From Cryptomeria japonica (taxonomy: Eukaryota > Streptophyta > Pinopsida > Cupressales > Cupressaceae): DNA of 64,000 nt. The DNA is taken from positions 262,474,624-262,538,623 of the forward strand of contig NC_081406.1 of NCBI RefSeq assembly GCF_030272615.1. The letters are read 5' to 3'. How positions within the stretch are numbered: position 1 is the stretch's first letter; each line of letters begins with the position of its first letter. The translations under genes were made by a program, and so were the position numbers. Under the pieces are notes generated by a model. The model saw only the letters and a program-made list of their open reading frames with translations. It searched no databases and was not told where the DNA came from. This document shows, piece by piece, positions 37,621 through 48,370 of this stretch.

Positions 37621-38599
37621 TACCACAGATTGGAAAACAAAAAGACTTGTCAAACGCTCAAGTAGTCCAATCGGCCTTGGCCAACGAACAGGGATGGTCG
37701 AAGACCAAATCCCTCTGCACTTTAGGCTCCACTAAACCCAGGTGGGTGTGCCTCTTCCTCTCAAGCACAAAAGAGGTTATTTATAGTGGATTTAAACTTT
37801 ACTAAGATAGTTCTTCGCAAGAATGGCAATAATTTCTTGCTACTGCTGAGTGCTTTTATTTGAATGCTTTTACAATTGAAAACTGAATGAAAAGATAATT
37901 ATGTATAAAGATTGTTATATTTTGGAAATAAAATGCTTTCAGGACATTCAAGAAATATGCAATAGAATAATTCAAAAGGTTTGAGAAGAATACTTCTCTC
38001 TCAAGGACCCAATGCATATTAAATCAGGATCTCAAAGAATTAACAACAGAGCTGTGCCTCTATCTCAAAATGTAATGATACTTTATGGACATATAACTTT
38101 ATCAACTCAAGAGACAATATTAATAATCACTATAATGGTTCGATATGTGTCACGTAAACAATAAGAACCCAATCTCACATTTAATGTAACAGCATGTGAT
38201 TCACATTACAGCAAATCCTTAAACAGATTCATCAAGAGGACAAAGCATGTTTCATCAACACAGAAAGTAATCAGTACATTTGAAGTAGAAACAATGGATC
38301 TTGTATATTAATCTCTGAGAAATGATAGTACACAGAAGCTACACTTTGAGCTACTTCATTGCAATTTGCTTACACAAAATGAAGTATGGCCATTAAGTAT
38401 TGATGTAGTCAAATACAAATTTTCTGTTACATGAAGTATTGATCTATAGTTGTTAGTTTTGCCTTTTTTGTAGTTTAATATTGCTTCAATCTCTCTGTTA
38501 GCTTCAAACTGTTATGCAAAACCATTGTATCGACTCATCATATATGGATTTGATGGATTACAAGCATTTAGTCAATTGAAATCCTCCTATGATTTGCCT
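37621..38599. other. Intergenic, abrupt change of composition at 37621
   Basis: The palindromic repeat stops sharply at about 37620 and ordinary mixed sequence begins. A GTGGGTGTGCCTCTTCC-type stretch near 37743 has LTR-like character, but no ends are found. Confidence 0.35.
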
Positions 38600-39300
38600 C
38601 GTGCGAACACCAATCTGCCCATTCTTTGCATTTAATAATGGCGGGTTTAGGGTTTTGCAATTAGATACCAGAATGATTAATGGCGGGTTTAGGGTTTTAC
38701 AATCAAACACCAGAATGGTTCTTAAAGGCCGGATAAGTTTCCTTTCATCTAACAGTTGTCGTGACACCACAATGGGAAGTTGCATGTTCAATATTCATTG
38801 CGACCCAACGACAAGCCACTAGCGATGGGGCCGGTCAAACAGTTAATCCATATTGTTAATGGAGACAGCTAGCGGTGACGGTTTACTGGTGACAGCTAAG
38901 TAACGAAGGACCTTAAGGAACAAACGGTTAGCTCATGATCTAACGGTTGTTGCTAGACTGCTATGAAGAGATGCTCATCCTTTATTCTTCACGGACTAGC
39001 GATTGAATGGTGGGCCCGACCAATGTGACAAAGTCCAAAGCCCAAAGGAAATCAACGGTTGTCGCTAGACCACAATGGGAAGATGCTCGATCTTTACCCA
39101 TCGTGGATCAACGACAAAGAGCAGGCGAGTGACGAAATGATGAGCCCACTTTGAAGGCTAAAGTGATTAAAGGGAGCATTAAATCCGCATGATCTAATGA
39201 TTGTCGGTAGACCACGATAAGAAGATGCTTGACCTTTACTAATTGCGGATGAGCGACTAAAGGGATAAATACTCAGAAGAAGCCCTTTTGGTCCATTCAA
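38600..39300. repeat. Repeats 5' of the unrecognised coding frame
   Basis: A 46-bp phrase, AATGGCGGGTTTAGGGTTTT, is duplicated near 38637 and 38680. Then four diverged copies of a roughly 65-bp unit occur near 38754, 38943, 39055 and 39183. They contain GGTTGTCGCTAGACCACAAT-, GAAGATGCT- and CTTTACCCATCGTGGATCAACGAC-like words. They lie directly upstream of the gene at 39594 and could be its promoter region. Confidence 0.6.
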
Positions 39301-39593
39301 GCCGAAATTTCAAATTTAAAAGAATTAATTGCAGAAGTGCGTGGCACTATTGATGATAATTAATGCTCAGTTGTCTCTAAGGTGCCACATTGTTTTGAAA
39401 TTCAAATTGCAAAAAGCTATGAAGAGGATTAGCAGAGACTAGGTGTGCATTTTTTGTGATTTCTCAGGCGACAAGTAAGTTTTTCTACGACTGTGCTTTG
39501 CAATACCTAATTGTGTGGCATTGTTTGGTGCTCGAAATTTACAAGGGGTTATTTGAATAACAATTGAAGTGATTATAGCTTTCGATTGATAAG

Positions 39594-41273
39594 ATGGCAC
39601 CTCAAAGAGAATTTAAGGGAAAGATAGATTACCAAGAGAGGGCTATTTGCGATGACTTTCTCAAACAATTCGTTCAATCCACAAATAGTGCAAGCAAGAT
39701 AAAGGAACTTGTGCCCAAATATCCTCGCTTGCGGATTGGTGACGGTTTATATGACAAGGGATGTTGGCTGAGAGATCCCCAGATAGGCATGATAGGTTTA
39801 GGTATGTTCAGGATAGGGTTTGGCCAACGGAATACACCTGGTCCTATAAATAATATATGGGAATTAGATGATGGGAAACTTGTGGTCCCTGGAGTTTTCA
39901 TGGATATTGAAGGATTTTTTTGCAAAGATAAGAGGGTTTACATTGGTAGGCCCTAGCACAATGATCCTTTCCCTATGAATTTCTTCACTTTAAGGGCTAA
40001 GGGTGTATATTGGTCTCTATGTCAAATTTTCAGAGAAGATGCAGAGAATGCCATGCCAACTCATTATATGCTTATGATGGCACAAATTTTGAACCCATCC
40101 TTAGCAGTAGCATATGATTTTGCACCTTATCTTGCAAATGTCATTCATGAGGGTTTAATTGGGATAAATAATGCTAAAGTGGATAGACCTTTTGGCTGGT
40201 ATTCCATGTTGATGCATATGTTCTTGTTTAAAGGCATGTAATATTTTGGAAAAGATATGGACCTACGAAGAGAAAGGGATGGTGAAGACACGCCAATTCA
40301 ATTATGGAGTGTAGATCTGTCTTCGGACAGAGAAGATGCTAGCTATTTGAAATTTGATAGATGCTTTGCATCTAAGCTTAGAATTCTTCTGTGTCAAGAC
40401 AACCCTAGGATCCCAAAGGCTCTCCTTGAATTCATCAGACCTAAGGAGTTTGGAGAGAGAATCAAGATTGTGCACAATTGGGGTGACATAATCTTATATC
40501 CTACTTCCACCGTTTTCAGAGTATATGGTTTCAGGGGAACCCCATATTTGCTCCCCTATCAAGTCCCTTTGAAGATTGGTATTGCTGAGATTATGAAGCA
40601 AATTGGAGGACTACAAGAAGTAGAGCTAACGAATAAAGAAAGAGAGACAATCTTCCCAACAATCACCATGGAACATCAATTTGTAGTCACCAAAGGTGGT
40701 TGGCTACATTTTGAGAAGTTCCTTCAGCCATTCAGATTGTCAACAATAGTGGCTAGGTTTGTTGATCCTAAAGACTTCTTCAATGGTATGTTTAGGAAGA
40801 AAGTTAGGTGCGGGGGTAGAAATCATCAATTTCACTTCCCTAAAGATCTGATAAGAAATGAATTTAATTTGGATGAGCAGGAGGTAAAAAAGGAAAAATG
40901 GTTGGCATACAAGAAGACCCTTGATTTTGTCCAATTTTTTGACAAGAATTATGATCCTTTGATAAGATTTCATCCATTTGAGGAGAGGATCAATTTTTTG
41001 ATACAATACTTTGAAGATGCAATGCAGATTATGAAAGAGAAGAAGGATGTTGTAATGAAGGCAAACCTCAAGAAAGCAAAGCTTGCCTTGACTAAGCCTG
41101 CTTTGGCCAAAGTCATTCCCTCTGGACAGTATGTAATGTATAAGAAATTAGGATATAATGTGGTAATGCCTAGGAGGGATGAACCTTCTAAATCAAAGGG
41201 AAAGAGGCCAATGGAGGTTTCCCTTCAGTCAGAAGCTTCTCCAAAAAGGCAGAGGTTGGAAAAAGAGGCATAG
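39594..41273 (+). CDS. Unrecognised protein gene, probably a relic (~559 codons, one frame)
   Basis: One reading frame carries protein-like sequence over 1680 nt, interrupted about twice. It starts MAPQREFKGKIDYQERAI, then VPKYPRLRIGDGLYDKGCWL and IGLGMFRIGFGQRNTPGPIN. A middle part has TLRAKGVYWSLCQIFREDA and HYMLMMAQILNPSLA. The last, longest block is open for 339 codons with DDR-free, lysine-rich sequence and ends PSKSKGKRPMEV...SPKRQRLEKEA, a likely nuclear localisation signal. A leader intron is plausible: donor GTAAGT near 39475 and acceptor ATTATAG near 39580. I know no domain for it. Few interruptions in 559 codons suggest recent loss or a multi-copy family. It may be an orphan gene or a product of an unclassified mobile element. 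Confidence 0.55.
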
Positions 41274-41783
41274 TCAATTGACACCCTATATTCTCCTTCT
41301 CAATCCCCATAATTTATAGGTGACGATAGAGCTCGTAGATGGAGACCACTCTCGATAGCTGAAACATACTCCTACATGTGGAGGTCATCTGCAGAGGTTG
41401 TGCCGATAGAGCTCGCAGATTTTCTTCACACTATTTCATCGGTTAGATTTAAACTGATGAGTATGAACAAAGGTCAAGTGAATTGGAGGCATATTTCAAA
41501 CCATATCAACATTCCTTTCAGTATGCCCAAGTGATGCTTTTTCATGAAGATACTGCAACATATCACCTATACATACAATCCACCAGTAAATGCTCTTATG
41601 ATGAAACTAAAAGTGTCCATATATAGCACAAAACTATTTTGTAAAAATATGTGCTAACAAGATGAAGGTCTAACAGTAAAGTAGTTTTGATCATTTGTGC
41701 CAAGTGACCAATATCATGGCAAACACATTTGACATCAACCACTATCTCAAAACAGTGTCACACTAAAGATATCATCACCGTGG
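41274..41783. other. Interval before the MULE transposase
   Basis: Contains the phrase CGATAGAGCTCG(T/C)AGAT twice (about 41327 and 41405) and no coding frame. The terminal inverted repeat of the MULE should lie here if the element is complete, but I could not pair it with any sequence to the right. Confidence 0.4.
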
Positions 41784-44546
41784 TTGTTTGCTATTGATGA
41801 TATATCTTTCTTTCTCCGATATGTGCAAGACCAGAATGGGAAAACACCAGAAATGGCAAGACATTATGGTATTGAAGTTCAAGATGGTGGTGAAGGTTTG
41901 CATCATTTTTGTTCAAGGGATATTCAGTGGACGCCAATTTGTGTCGAAAATGATTCAACGATAGACCTATGTGCAACAATTCCACTGGGTAGATTGGATG
42001 CATTCATCATAGGGGAATCGTTGCGCAAAGGTGTTGAAACCCAATTCCTCTGAAAGAGGCACACTGAGCATGATAGTGTTGTGCACAACACGCATACAAC
42101 AAAGATGTACAACTGGTTCGTAGACACATTCTTTCCTATTCTTTGTCTATGTTTAATGACATTACGACTGTTGTTGATAATAAGAGTGTTGTTTTTGAAG
42201 GAATTGGTGTTCATATGGACCAGAAGATAATAGGAAAAAGTTGCCGAATAAGAAGCGCATGCAAACATATCAGAAAAAAGAGGTTGTACATGCCACTTCA
42301 TTGTTAAGGTGTTATATGGTAGGCCAGATGTGGCCATCTTGATATTGAAGCAATTGTTGCATGTAGACAAGAATGGTGAAGCTTGTCATGGCGTCGATGA
42401 TACCAGCAATGAGCTGCGCTCTCAATTTGCACCAAACCTTTCCGATGAATGCAAAGCATATATAGAGAGGCTGTTGCTGATGGATGTGAGCGTTGATGCT
42501 ATTATGGACAAACATCTTGATGATCCCATTTTTCATGACATGTTGAAGAAGAGAGATTCATTCGTCACACGCAAGGATGTTATGAACGCGGCGACGAGGG
42601 TCCGTTCTATTCGGTCACGAAAGCATGTGCACGATGCCACTAGAATCTTAGAATGGAAAAAACAGGATGATGAGAATTTCTTTTGTTTCCAGCAACCACA
42701 AGGTGCCGACAAACCTTTCATTATGGGAATACAAACAGCTTGGATGCTTGACATGATGGTACGATTCTTGCATGACTCAATCATCTCAATGGATTCGACA
42801 TTCGCAACAAAAAATACGGGGTAAGTCTCTTCGAACTTAACCTGTTTTCATGCAGCCCATTTGATCTATGGAGGGTCATGATCTTCCTGTTTGTTGTTTA
42901 AAACAGTATCAATTGTATTCATGTCTCGTCTTCGACAAGCAGAAATTGGGGGTGCTTGTTGCATGGGTTGTGACATCAAGGAACAAGATCAAGGATATCC
43001 AGGTGTGGTTGATGGAGGTGTGGAGACGAGGAATGAAAAAGAGTCATGATTGGAGGATCAATGCATTTATCACGGATGACGTGAGTGCAGAGATTCAAGC
43101 GATAGAGTAAGTGCAAGAGTGAAATTTTGTCTACATGAAATCAAACATTATGATACGCTGCTCTACGTTTTATTTCAAATGAGCAAGCTCCCAGCTCAGC
43201 CCAATTAAACATTTTGTTCATAACATGAGTGTTTTTGAATGTCATGTCATACTTTGTATTTGGCACGTGCGTCGAGCATGGTTGAAGAATGTGTACAAGT
43301 ATGCAATGAAGGAAAGAGCAATGGGCATTTTTCACCGTCTAGGGGCGATAATGATGGCAATGCATGAAAGTGAAGAGAGCACTGTGGACGAGCTACACAC
43401 TTTCTTTGCCGAATTTAGTGATCAGCCACGTTTTCTAGAGTACTTCTACAACACATGGTGTCAAGGAGAAGGCCGTATCGGTGAGTTCGACATTAGATTC
43501 AAGTGGTGGCTTTATGACTTGTTACCCGTTCTGGTTGTTGTTTGGTAGTTGACATCCTACTCCTATTTTTAATTTCTTTATTTCAAATTTTTTTTTGGCC
43601 AGCTATGTGGGTGAAAAACTTCAGGAATTTCGCTCATGCTAACCAGGACACAAATAATGCCATCGAATCATACAATGGAAAATTGAAGTCACTACACCTA
43701 AGAGATGATAAAAAGATATGCTCGAGGATGATGGACAATCTGTATTTTATACTTGTGTATAAAGTGGAACCATTTTACCAACATAACCGAGAATTGCAGC
43801 ATTTTGGATTTATCAAAAACTATAGGTTGACACATTTGCAAACTAGTATGGAGAGGGCAAAGACAATTCCTGATGACGATTGTGTTCCAAACGACACTAC
43901 TCTTGGTTGGTACTGGGTGAAAAGTCAGTCCTCGTGCAACTGGTATGTCGTTAGGAAATTTGGGGATCACTTCTACATCTGTGAATGTCTGTGGAGTTTG
44001 CGAGGAAACATGTACAAGCATGCATTGAAGGTTGTTGCAATGATGAACAATTCATTCCACGAATCACGTGTTCCAGGTAAGTGGATGTTCGTGAATAATG
44101 ATCTTTGCTAACTTAAAAGATGTGTACTTGACCCTAAGATATTGTTTCATACAAATCCTATTCCTATGTTGACTCCAACATCTGCTAATACTAATGAAAA
44201 CCCAACACCTAAACCTGTCGTCGATACAATTTCTAATGCATATACAAATTTAGAGGATGTGGACACCGTAATGTGGAATGAAGCAAACAAAAAGTTAAAC
44301 ATATTGTTGCAAACAATGTCAGGTTCAGGCGATAAACTAATGGCATTTGTAGGCTGTCTGGATAGGTTTATGGTTGATCTTCAGAATGTCGATGCCATGT
44401 CATTTGATTTTAGTCCGTCTACCGATCTAGCCAATACAAGCACTGAACGTATGTGGCCTTGGTTCAATGCAAGTCGGGTCCGTCGTCGCAATCGGCAGCA
44501 ATGTAGGCATAGTACTAGGAGTGAGATATGTCATGATGTTCAATAG
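41784..44546 (+). pseudogene. MULE (Mutator-like) transposase with SWIM zinc finger, multi-exon, decayed
   Basis: The order matches MULE-derived SWIM zinc-finger transposases of land plants. The N-terminal domain has WTPICVENDSTIDL and LGRLDAFIIGESLR (to 42050), then CTCHFIVKVLYGRPDVAI and HVDKNGEACHG (42270-42390). The DDE part follows: ADKPFIMGIQTAW and SIISMDSTFATK (first Asp), GVLVAWVVTSRNK with NAFITDDVSAEIQAI (second Asp), CHVILCIWHVRRAWLKN, and TNNAIESYNGKLKS with the catalytic-type Glu. The SWIM-like CECLWSLRGNMYKH ends it, with Tyr at the third Cys position. Introns fit at 42821-42906, 43107-43229 and about 43533-43602. A stop at 42051 (TGA) and a one-base loss in the A run at about 42807-42814 break it. 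Confidence 0.85.
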
Positions 44547-45309
44547 CCTATAACCTTTGACGTCCCCTTTGAGACTTCTAGGAGGAGAAGGAGAAAGAGG
44601 CAATTGGACCAAGTACTGGAACCACATGTCCTTGCCACTGCATCGGTTGTGTTTGATACAAGTTGGTACTCTAGTGTCATGTGTAAGTGGTTTCTAAATA
44701 TGTGAATGTTGCACATGTTTATTTAGTCGTCACGTCTTGTAGTCGATGAAAGTGATCCACACTTATGTGTGACACTGTTCGACACCCCCTCAACACCTGG
44801 CCATAGGAGTCCTCATTGGCGATTGGCTTTTGATGGTCTTTTATGTGGACAGGGATCACACAATGATCCTCGCTGATACTAATTTTGGTATTATTTGTTC
44901 AGATTAAGCTTTTTGTTTGTAACTATGTCATGTATGTGCTTGATGTTTAGCCATTCTTCATTCAACCTATTGCATGATATGGAACAACTTTGTTTATTGT
45001 AGTTGCATTGTAATGTTTACTATAATTGTCCCTAACCATCTTTTATAATGTATCTTTGTATCCAGGTCCATTGTTTTTCACCCTATTTTATCACTAAATG
45101 GCTTTCACATACATGTCGGGCGACAGGCGCAGGTTTTATGCAACTTAATTTTCAGTATTACGCTTTTATGTCTTCAATTTATTGAATGCTCTAGTTAAAT
45201 AATTAATACTCTTATGGTGTGATTATGTCTTGCATTTTTTTAGTGCTTAACACTCTTATGTCTTACATTTATTGAATGCTATAGCTATATTACTAACACT
45301 CTTATTGTA

Positions 45310-45819
45310 TGTATCTGCAGACTGCTAGAGAGGTTGGCAGAGAATGATGAGGAGTCTCTCTTATTTTAGCGCCTCCCGGATATCGTTGTTTCAAGTATTA
45401 TCCGAACAATAACTCCTAGACAGGCCGTTGAGTGGACCATTCGAATGGGAAGACATTATACCGAGGATAATATGTACACTGTCGATATAGAAGACGTGAT
45501 CTCATTTGCTAGATTGTCGACTCCGTTGACAGTCGCTTTGTATAGGCGACTATGGCCAGTGTATTTCTCCCTTGCGTACTGGCCAGTCACTCTCCCTTGG
45601 ATTCACATAATGTGTGCTGACAGACCCCATTGGAGACGTGGACAATTCTTGGTGCCATACTCTAATGACAGTATCAAGGATGTCATGGCATTCTTTCCAT
45701 GGAACCTGCTTATTATGGACTACACCCCTATTTTCAAGGGTTATGGTAGTCCACGGCCAGCATGGAGGTTTGTGAGGATACATAGTAGATTCCCAACGCA
45801 GAGGAGGTCCTCTAATTAA
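45310..45819 (+). CDS. Unrecognised exon or ORF downstream of the MULE transposase
   Basis: After an acceptor-like CTGCAG at about 45315-45320, a frame reads LLERLAENDEESLLF, a TAG at 45367-45369, RLPDIVVSSIIRTITPRQAV and on through SFARLSTPLTVALYRRLWPV and PVTLPWIHIMCADRPHWRRG to a stop at 45819. It is rich in Trp and Pro and has no hydrophobic signal. It may be the last exon of the transposase gene or a short extra gene of the same element; the open frame at 44540-44690 (RRRRRKRQLDQVLEPHVLA) could link to it. No domain is recognised. Confidence 0.45.
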
Positions 45820-45994
45820 AATTGTATAACTACTCCTGTATGACTCTGCTATTTTTTATTAAAAAGTTAATTTCTATGGTTACATAGCCGATCTTTGTAT
45901 GTCGTTTGTCTCGAATGTTTACGATTTATATGTTTGTGTCGGTTATGTTTACAAATTATATGTTTGTCTCTATGCACTTTATATGTTAATTTAA

Positions 45995-46262
45995 ATCTAA
46001 TAAATATAATCCTTTCTCTAAACATGTCATAGGCATTAAGTCTACTCTAAAAGGAACAGCATTGATTTATGTAATAATGCAATTTTGATATGCAATGAAA
46101 TTAAGATGTGAGATATGGAATGTAGATAATCTAATAAATATAATCCTTTCTCTAAACATGTCATAGGCATTAAGTCTACTCTAAAAGGAATATCATTGAT
46201 TTCTGTAATAATGCAATATTGATATGTAATGAAATTAAGATGTGAGATATGGAATGCAGATG
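45995..46262. repeat. 134-bp tandem duplication
   Basis: ATCTAATAAATATAATCC begins at 45995 and again at 46129. Both units contain GTCATAGGCATTAAGTCTAC and end GAGATATGGAATG. Confidence 0.95.
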
Positions 46263-46619
46263 TGTAAATTGTGAAAACTTGGATTGAAGATAATTTTCTC
46301 TCCTTCATGATGATGCAAGTATGTCAATGTTTCGTATAAGATATATCAATTAATTAAGATTAATTAAGGAGGTTAGGTTTTAGAAATGCATTATTGTTAC
46401 AATATAAACAATCCATTACATGTCATCAAAGGGAATGGTGCAAGAAAATCAAAGACAACACGTATAACACTAGCATATAGCATAAAATAATATCATAAGC
46501 AAGGAAATTAAAAATTTAACATAAATTACATATAGTACAAATTATCGACAAAGTTGTCAAACATGGTAAATAGAGTCCGCGACTCAATGAAATCAACTAA
46601 CACAGTACAGAGTGGCTAA
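46263..46619. other. Convergence point between MULE gene and opposing gene, nothing recognised
   Basis: AT-rich sequence, no gene. Confidence 0.4.
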
Positions 46620-47180
46620 CATTCGTGTTAGTCACCCATTTTACACCGTTGATTTTGCTATTAACTGTTAGTCCTCGAATCGCAACTGTTCGTTTCGCGT
46701 GTTAGTGACAGGTTAGTCAATCGCAACTGTTAGTTTCGTGTGTTAGTGACATGTTAGTCAATCGCAACTGTTAGTTTCGCATGTTAGTGATAGGTTAGTC
46801 AATCGCAATCGTTAGTTTCGCGTGTTAGTGATAGGTTAGTCCATCACAACCATTAGTTTCACGTGTTAGTGACAGGTTAGTCAATCACAATCGTTAATTA
46901 CAAAATCAATGATGTAAAGTGCGTGAGTAACATATGTGACAGTGACTCCGTACTATCTTTGTGGAGCCAGAATAGATGCATCCACCATTTCCTTTACGCC
47001 CAGGAAACGGTGAAAATCGACTAACACTAACACGCCGCGTTAGTCCTTTTTGCTAATTCGCTAACTGGCAGGCCACCATTTCCTTTACACCTGCGAAACG
47101 ACGAAATCAACTAACACAGCGTGTTAATCGACTAACACGACATGTTAGTCTATTTCGTTGTGAGATGACGACATGGAATT
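46620..47180. repeat. 41-bp minisatellite and GTTAGTC-rich block
   Basis: Five 41-bp units begin GTTAGTCAATCGCAAC- at 46712, 46753, 46794, 46835 and 46876, with a related unit at 46667; each contains TTAGTTTCGCGTGTTAGTGA. After it, 46990-47180 is dense in GACTAAC, CGTGTTAG and their complements. Diverged copies of the unit with its right flank (CAAAATCGATGGTGTAAA) occur at about 53580-53650, and inverted at about 54818-54905. Confidence 0.9.
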
Positions 47181-47464
47181 GGCGGGCAGCCAGTTAGCGA
47201 ATCAATGAAAACGACTGACTAACACTTGTCACATATATATGAAGTGTTACTTTCAAGTGTCACAGTTAGGTTTCAGGTATAGATTCACCCACCTTGGTTC
47301 GCGAAGATTGATTGGGAAGTTATTAAGAGAAGTGCGAAAACCATTTATCATACAAGACGTGTAGAAAAGCCACATAGAACCATTCAGAAAACATGAAAAA
47401 GTGTACAACAAACCAATCATTAACCATTGAAGCTAGGAAGCATTGAAGTTGTTTAAGTGAAGTG

Positions 47465-47600
47465 AATCACATTTATTTTTTATTTTTTTTACAAGGTGGC
47501 AAGGCCACTTAATATATTTTTACAACTGGTTCAAGAAGGGCTCCCGAAGAAAAGAACTAGAAAGAAAAACTTCGGTAAATCAAGTTTATTGAAAATAACC
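47465..47600 (-). mobile_element. Possible non-LTR element 3' tail
   Basis: On the minus strand, GTTGTAAAAATATATTAAG, then TGGCCTTGCCACC and an A-rich tail (plus-strand T run at about 47470-47490) resemble the 3' end and poly(A) of a LINE or SINE. No coding part accompanies it. Confidence 0.35.
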
Positions 47601-47906
47601 ATTCATGAAGCCTACAAAGTGTTTTCCTAAATGAAAGAATATGCCTGATTATAAAAAGTCTGTACCACTGCTGACGTTTTATTGAACAGGAGTTGGCAAT
47701 ATACATCTACAAAACTTTCATAACAGTTCAAGCTTGTTATAGAGGCAGAGGTTGAGTATTTAAATGACTTTTGTTTCCCCCAGTGGTCGGAGTAAGGGGA
47801 GGCACATCATTCTCATCATCTTCATCGGTTTCAGAGGCAAACACCTTCGCGTACCTCCATTTCGAGTACTGAGCGCGTTGCACACAAACATCTAGCAGCC
47901 CTGCAT

Positions 47907-48370
47907 CTAGTCACTTATGATTTTGATGTTTTTAGCACATGCCTCATGCACTACCTCCTGTCTCTCATTCACCATCTGCAAACCAAACACTTCTAGCTCA
48001 AGGTCCGTATTCTTATCGTCCAAGTCCATGACCTTGTTATTGAGTTCCATGCATTTTTTATTGAGTTCAATGCATCTCCTTTTCACTTCATTGAGTCTCC
48101 ATTCAAGATTAGAAACAATCCCCTTCAGCCTTTCATTTTTAGCGTGGGCCATATTGACCTTTTGCGTTAGTAGTTCTACACGCATGGCGTCAAACTTCAT
48201 TGTGTCCATCCCATCGTTCTAGTCTGCAAAGGGTGGTGGTGGTTGTCTTGCAGACTTCCCTAAACCGTTGTCGGAGGTGAGAACATTGGTTGTCCCATTT
48301 GCCTTTGAATTCGTAGTAGGCGTTCCATTCTACGGAACAGATGTTTCGACACCCTTTATTTTTCCTATTC
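47907..48370 (-). CDS. Coiled-coil exon of the unrecognised minus-strand gene
   Basis: A proline-rich stretch (ARQPPPPFAD) precedes MDTMKFDAMRVELLTQKVNM and about 80 residues of heptad-like helix (LEWRLNEVKRRCIELNKKCM, then ELNNKVMDLDDKNTDLELEV), with the last residues at IKIISD before a stop at 47907. TAG codons at 48219-48221 and 48330-48332 (complement CTA) interrupt the proline-rich part. This would be the C-terminus if the exon chain is right, and could mediate dimerisation. Confidence 0.6.

Noticed and set aside
38640-38700. Telomere repeat (TTTAGGG)
   Set aside because: Only one TTTAGGG per copy in a 46-bp duplicated phrase; no array.
46667-46916. CRISPR-like array of 41-bp units
   Set aside because: Units are contiguous without unique spacers and the genome is eukaryotic; it is a minisatellite.
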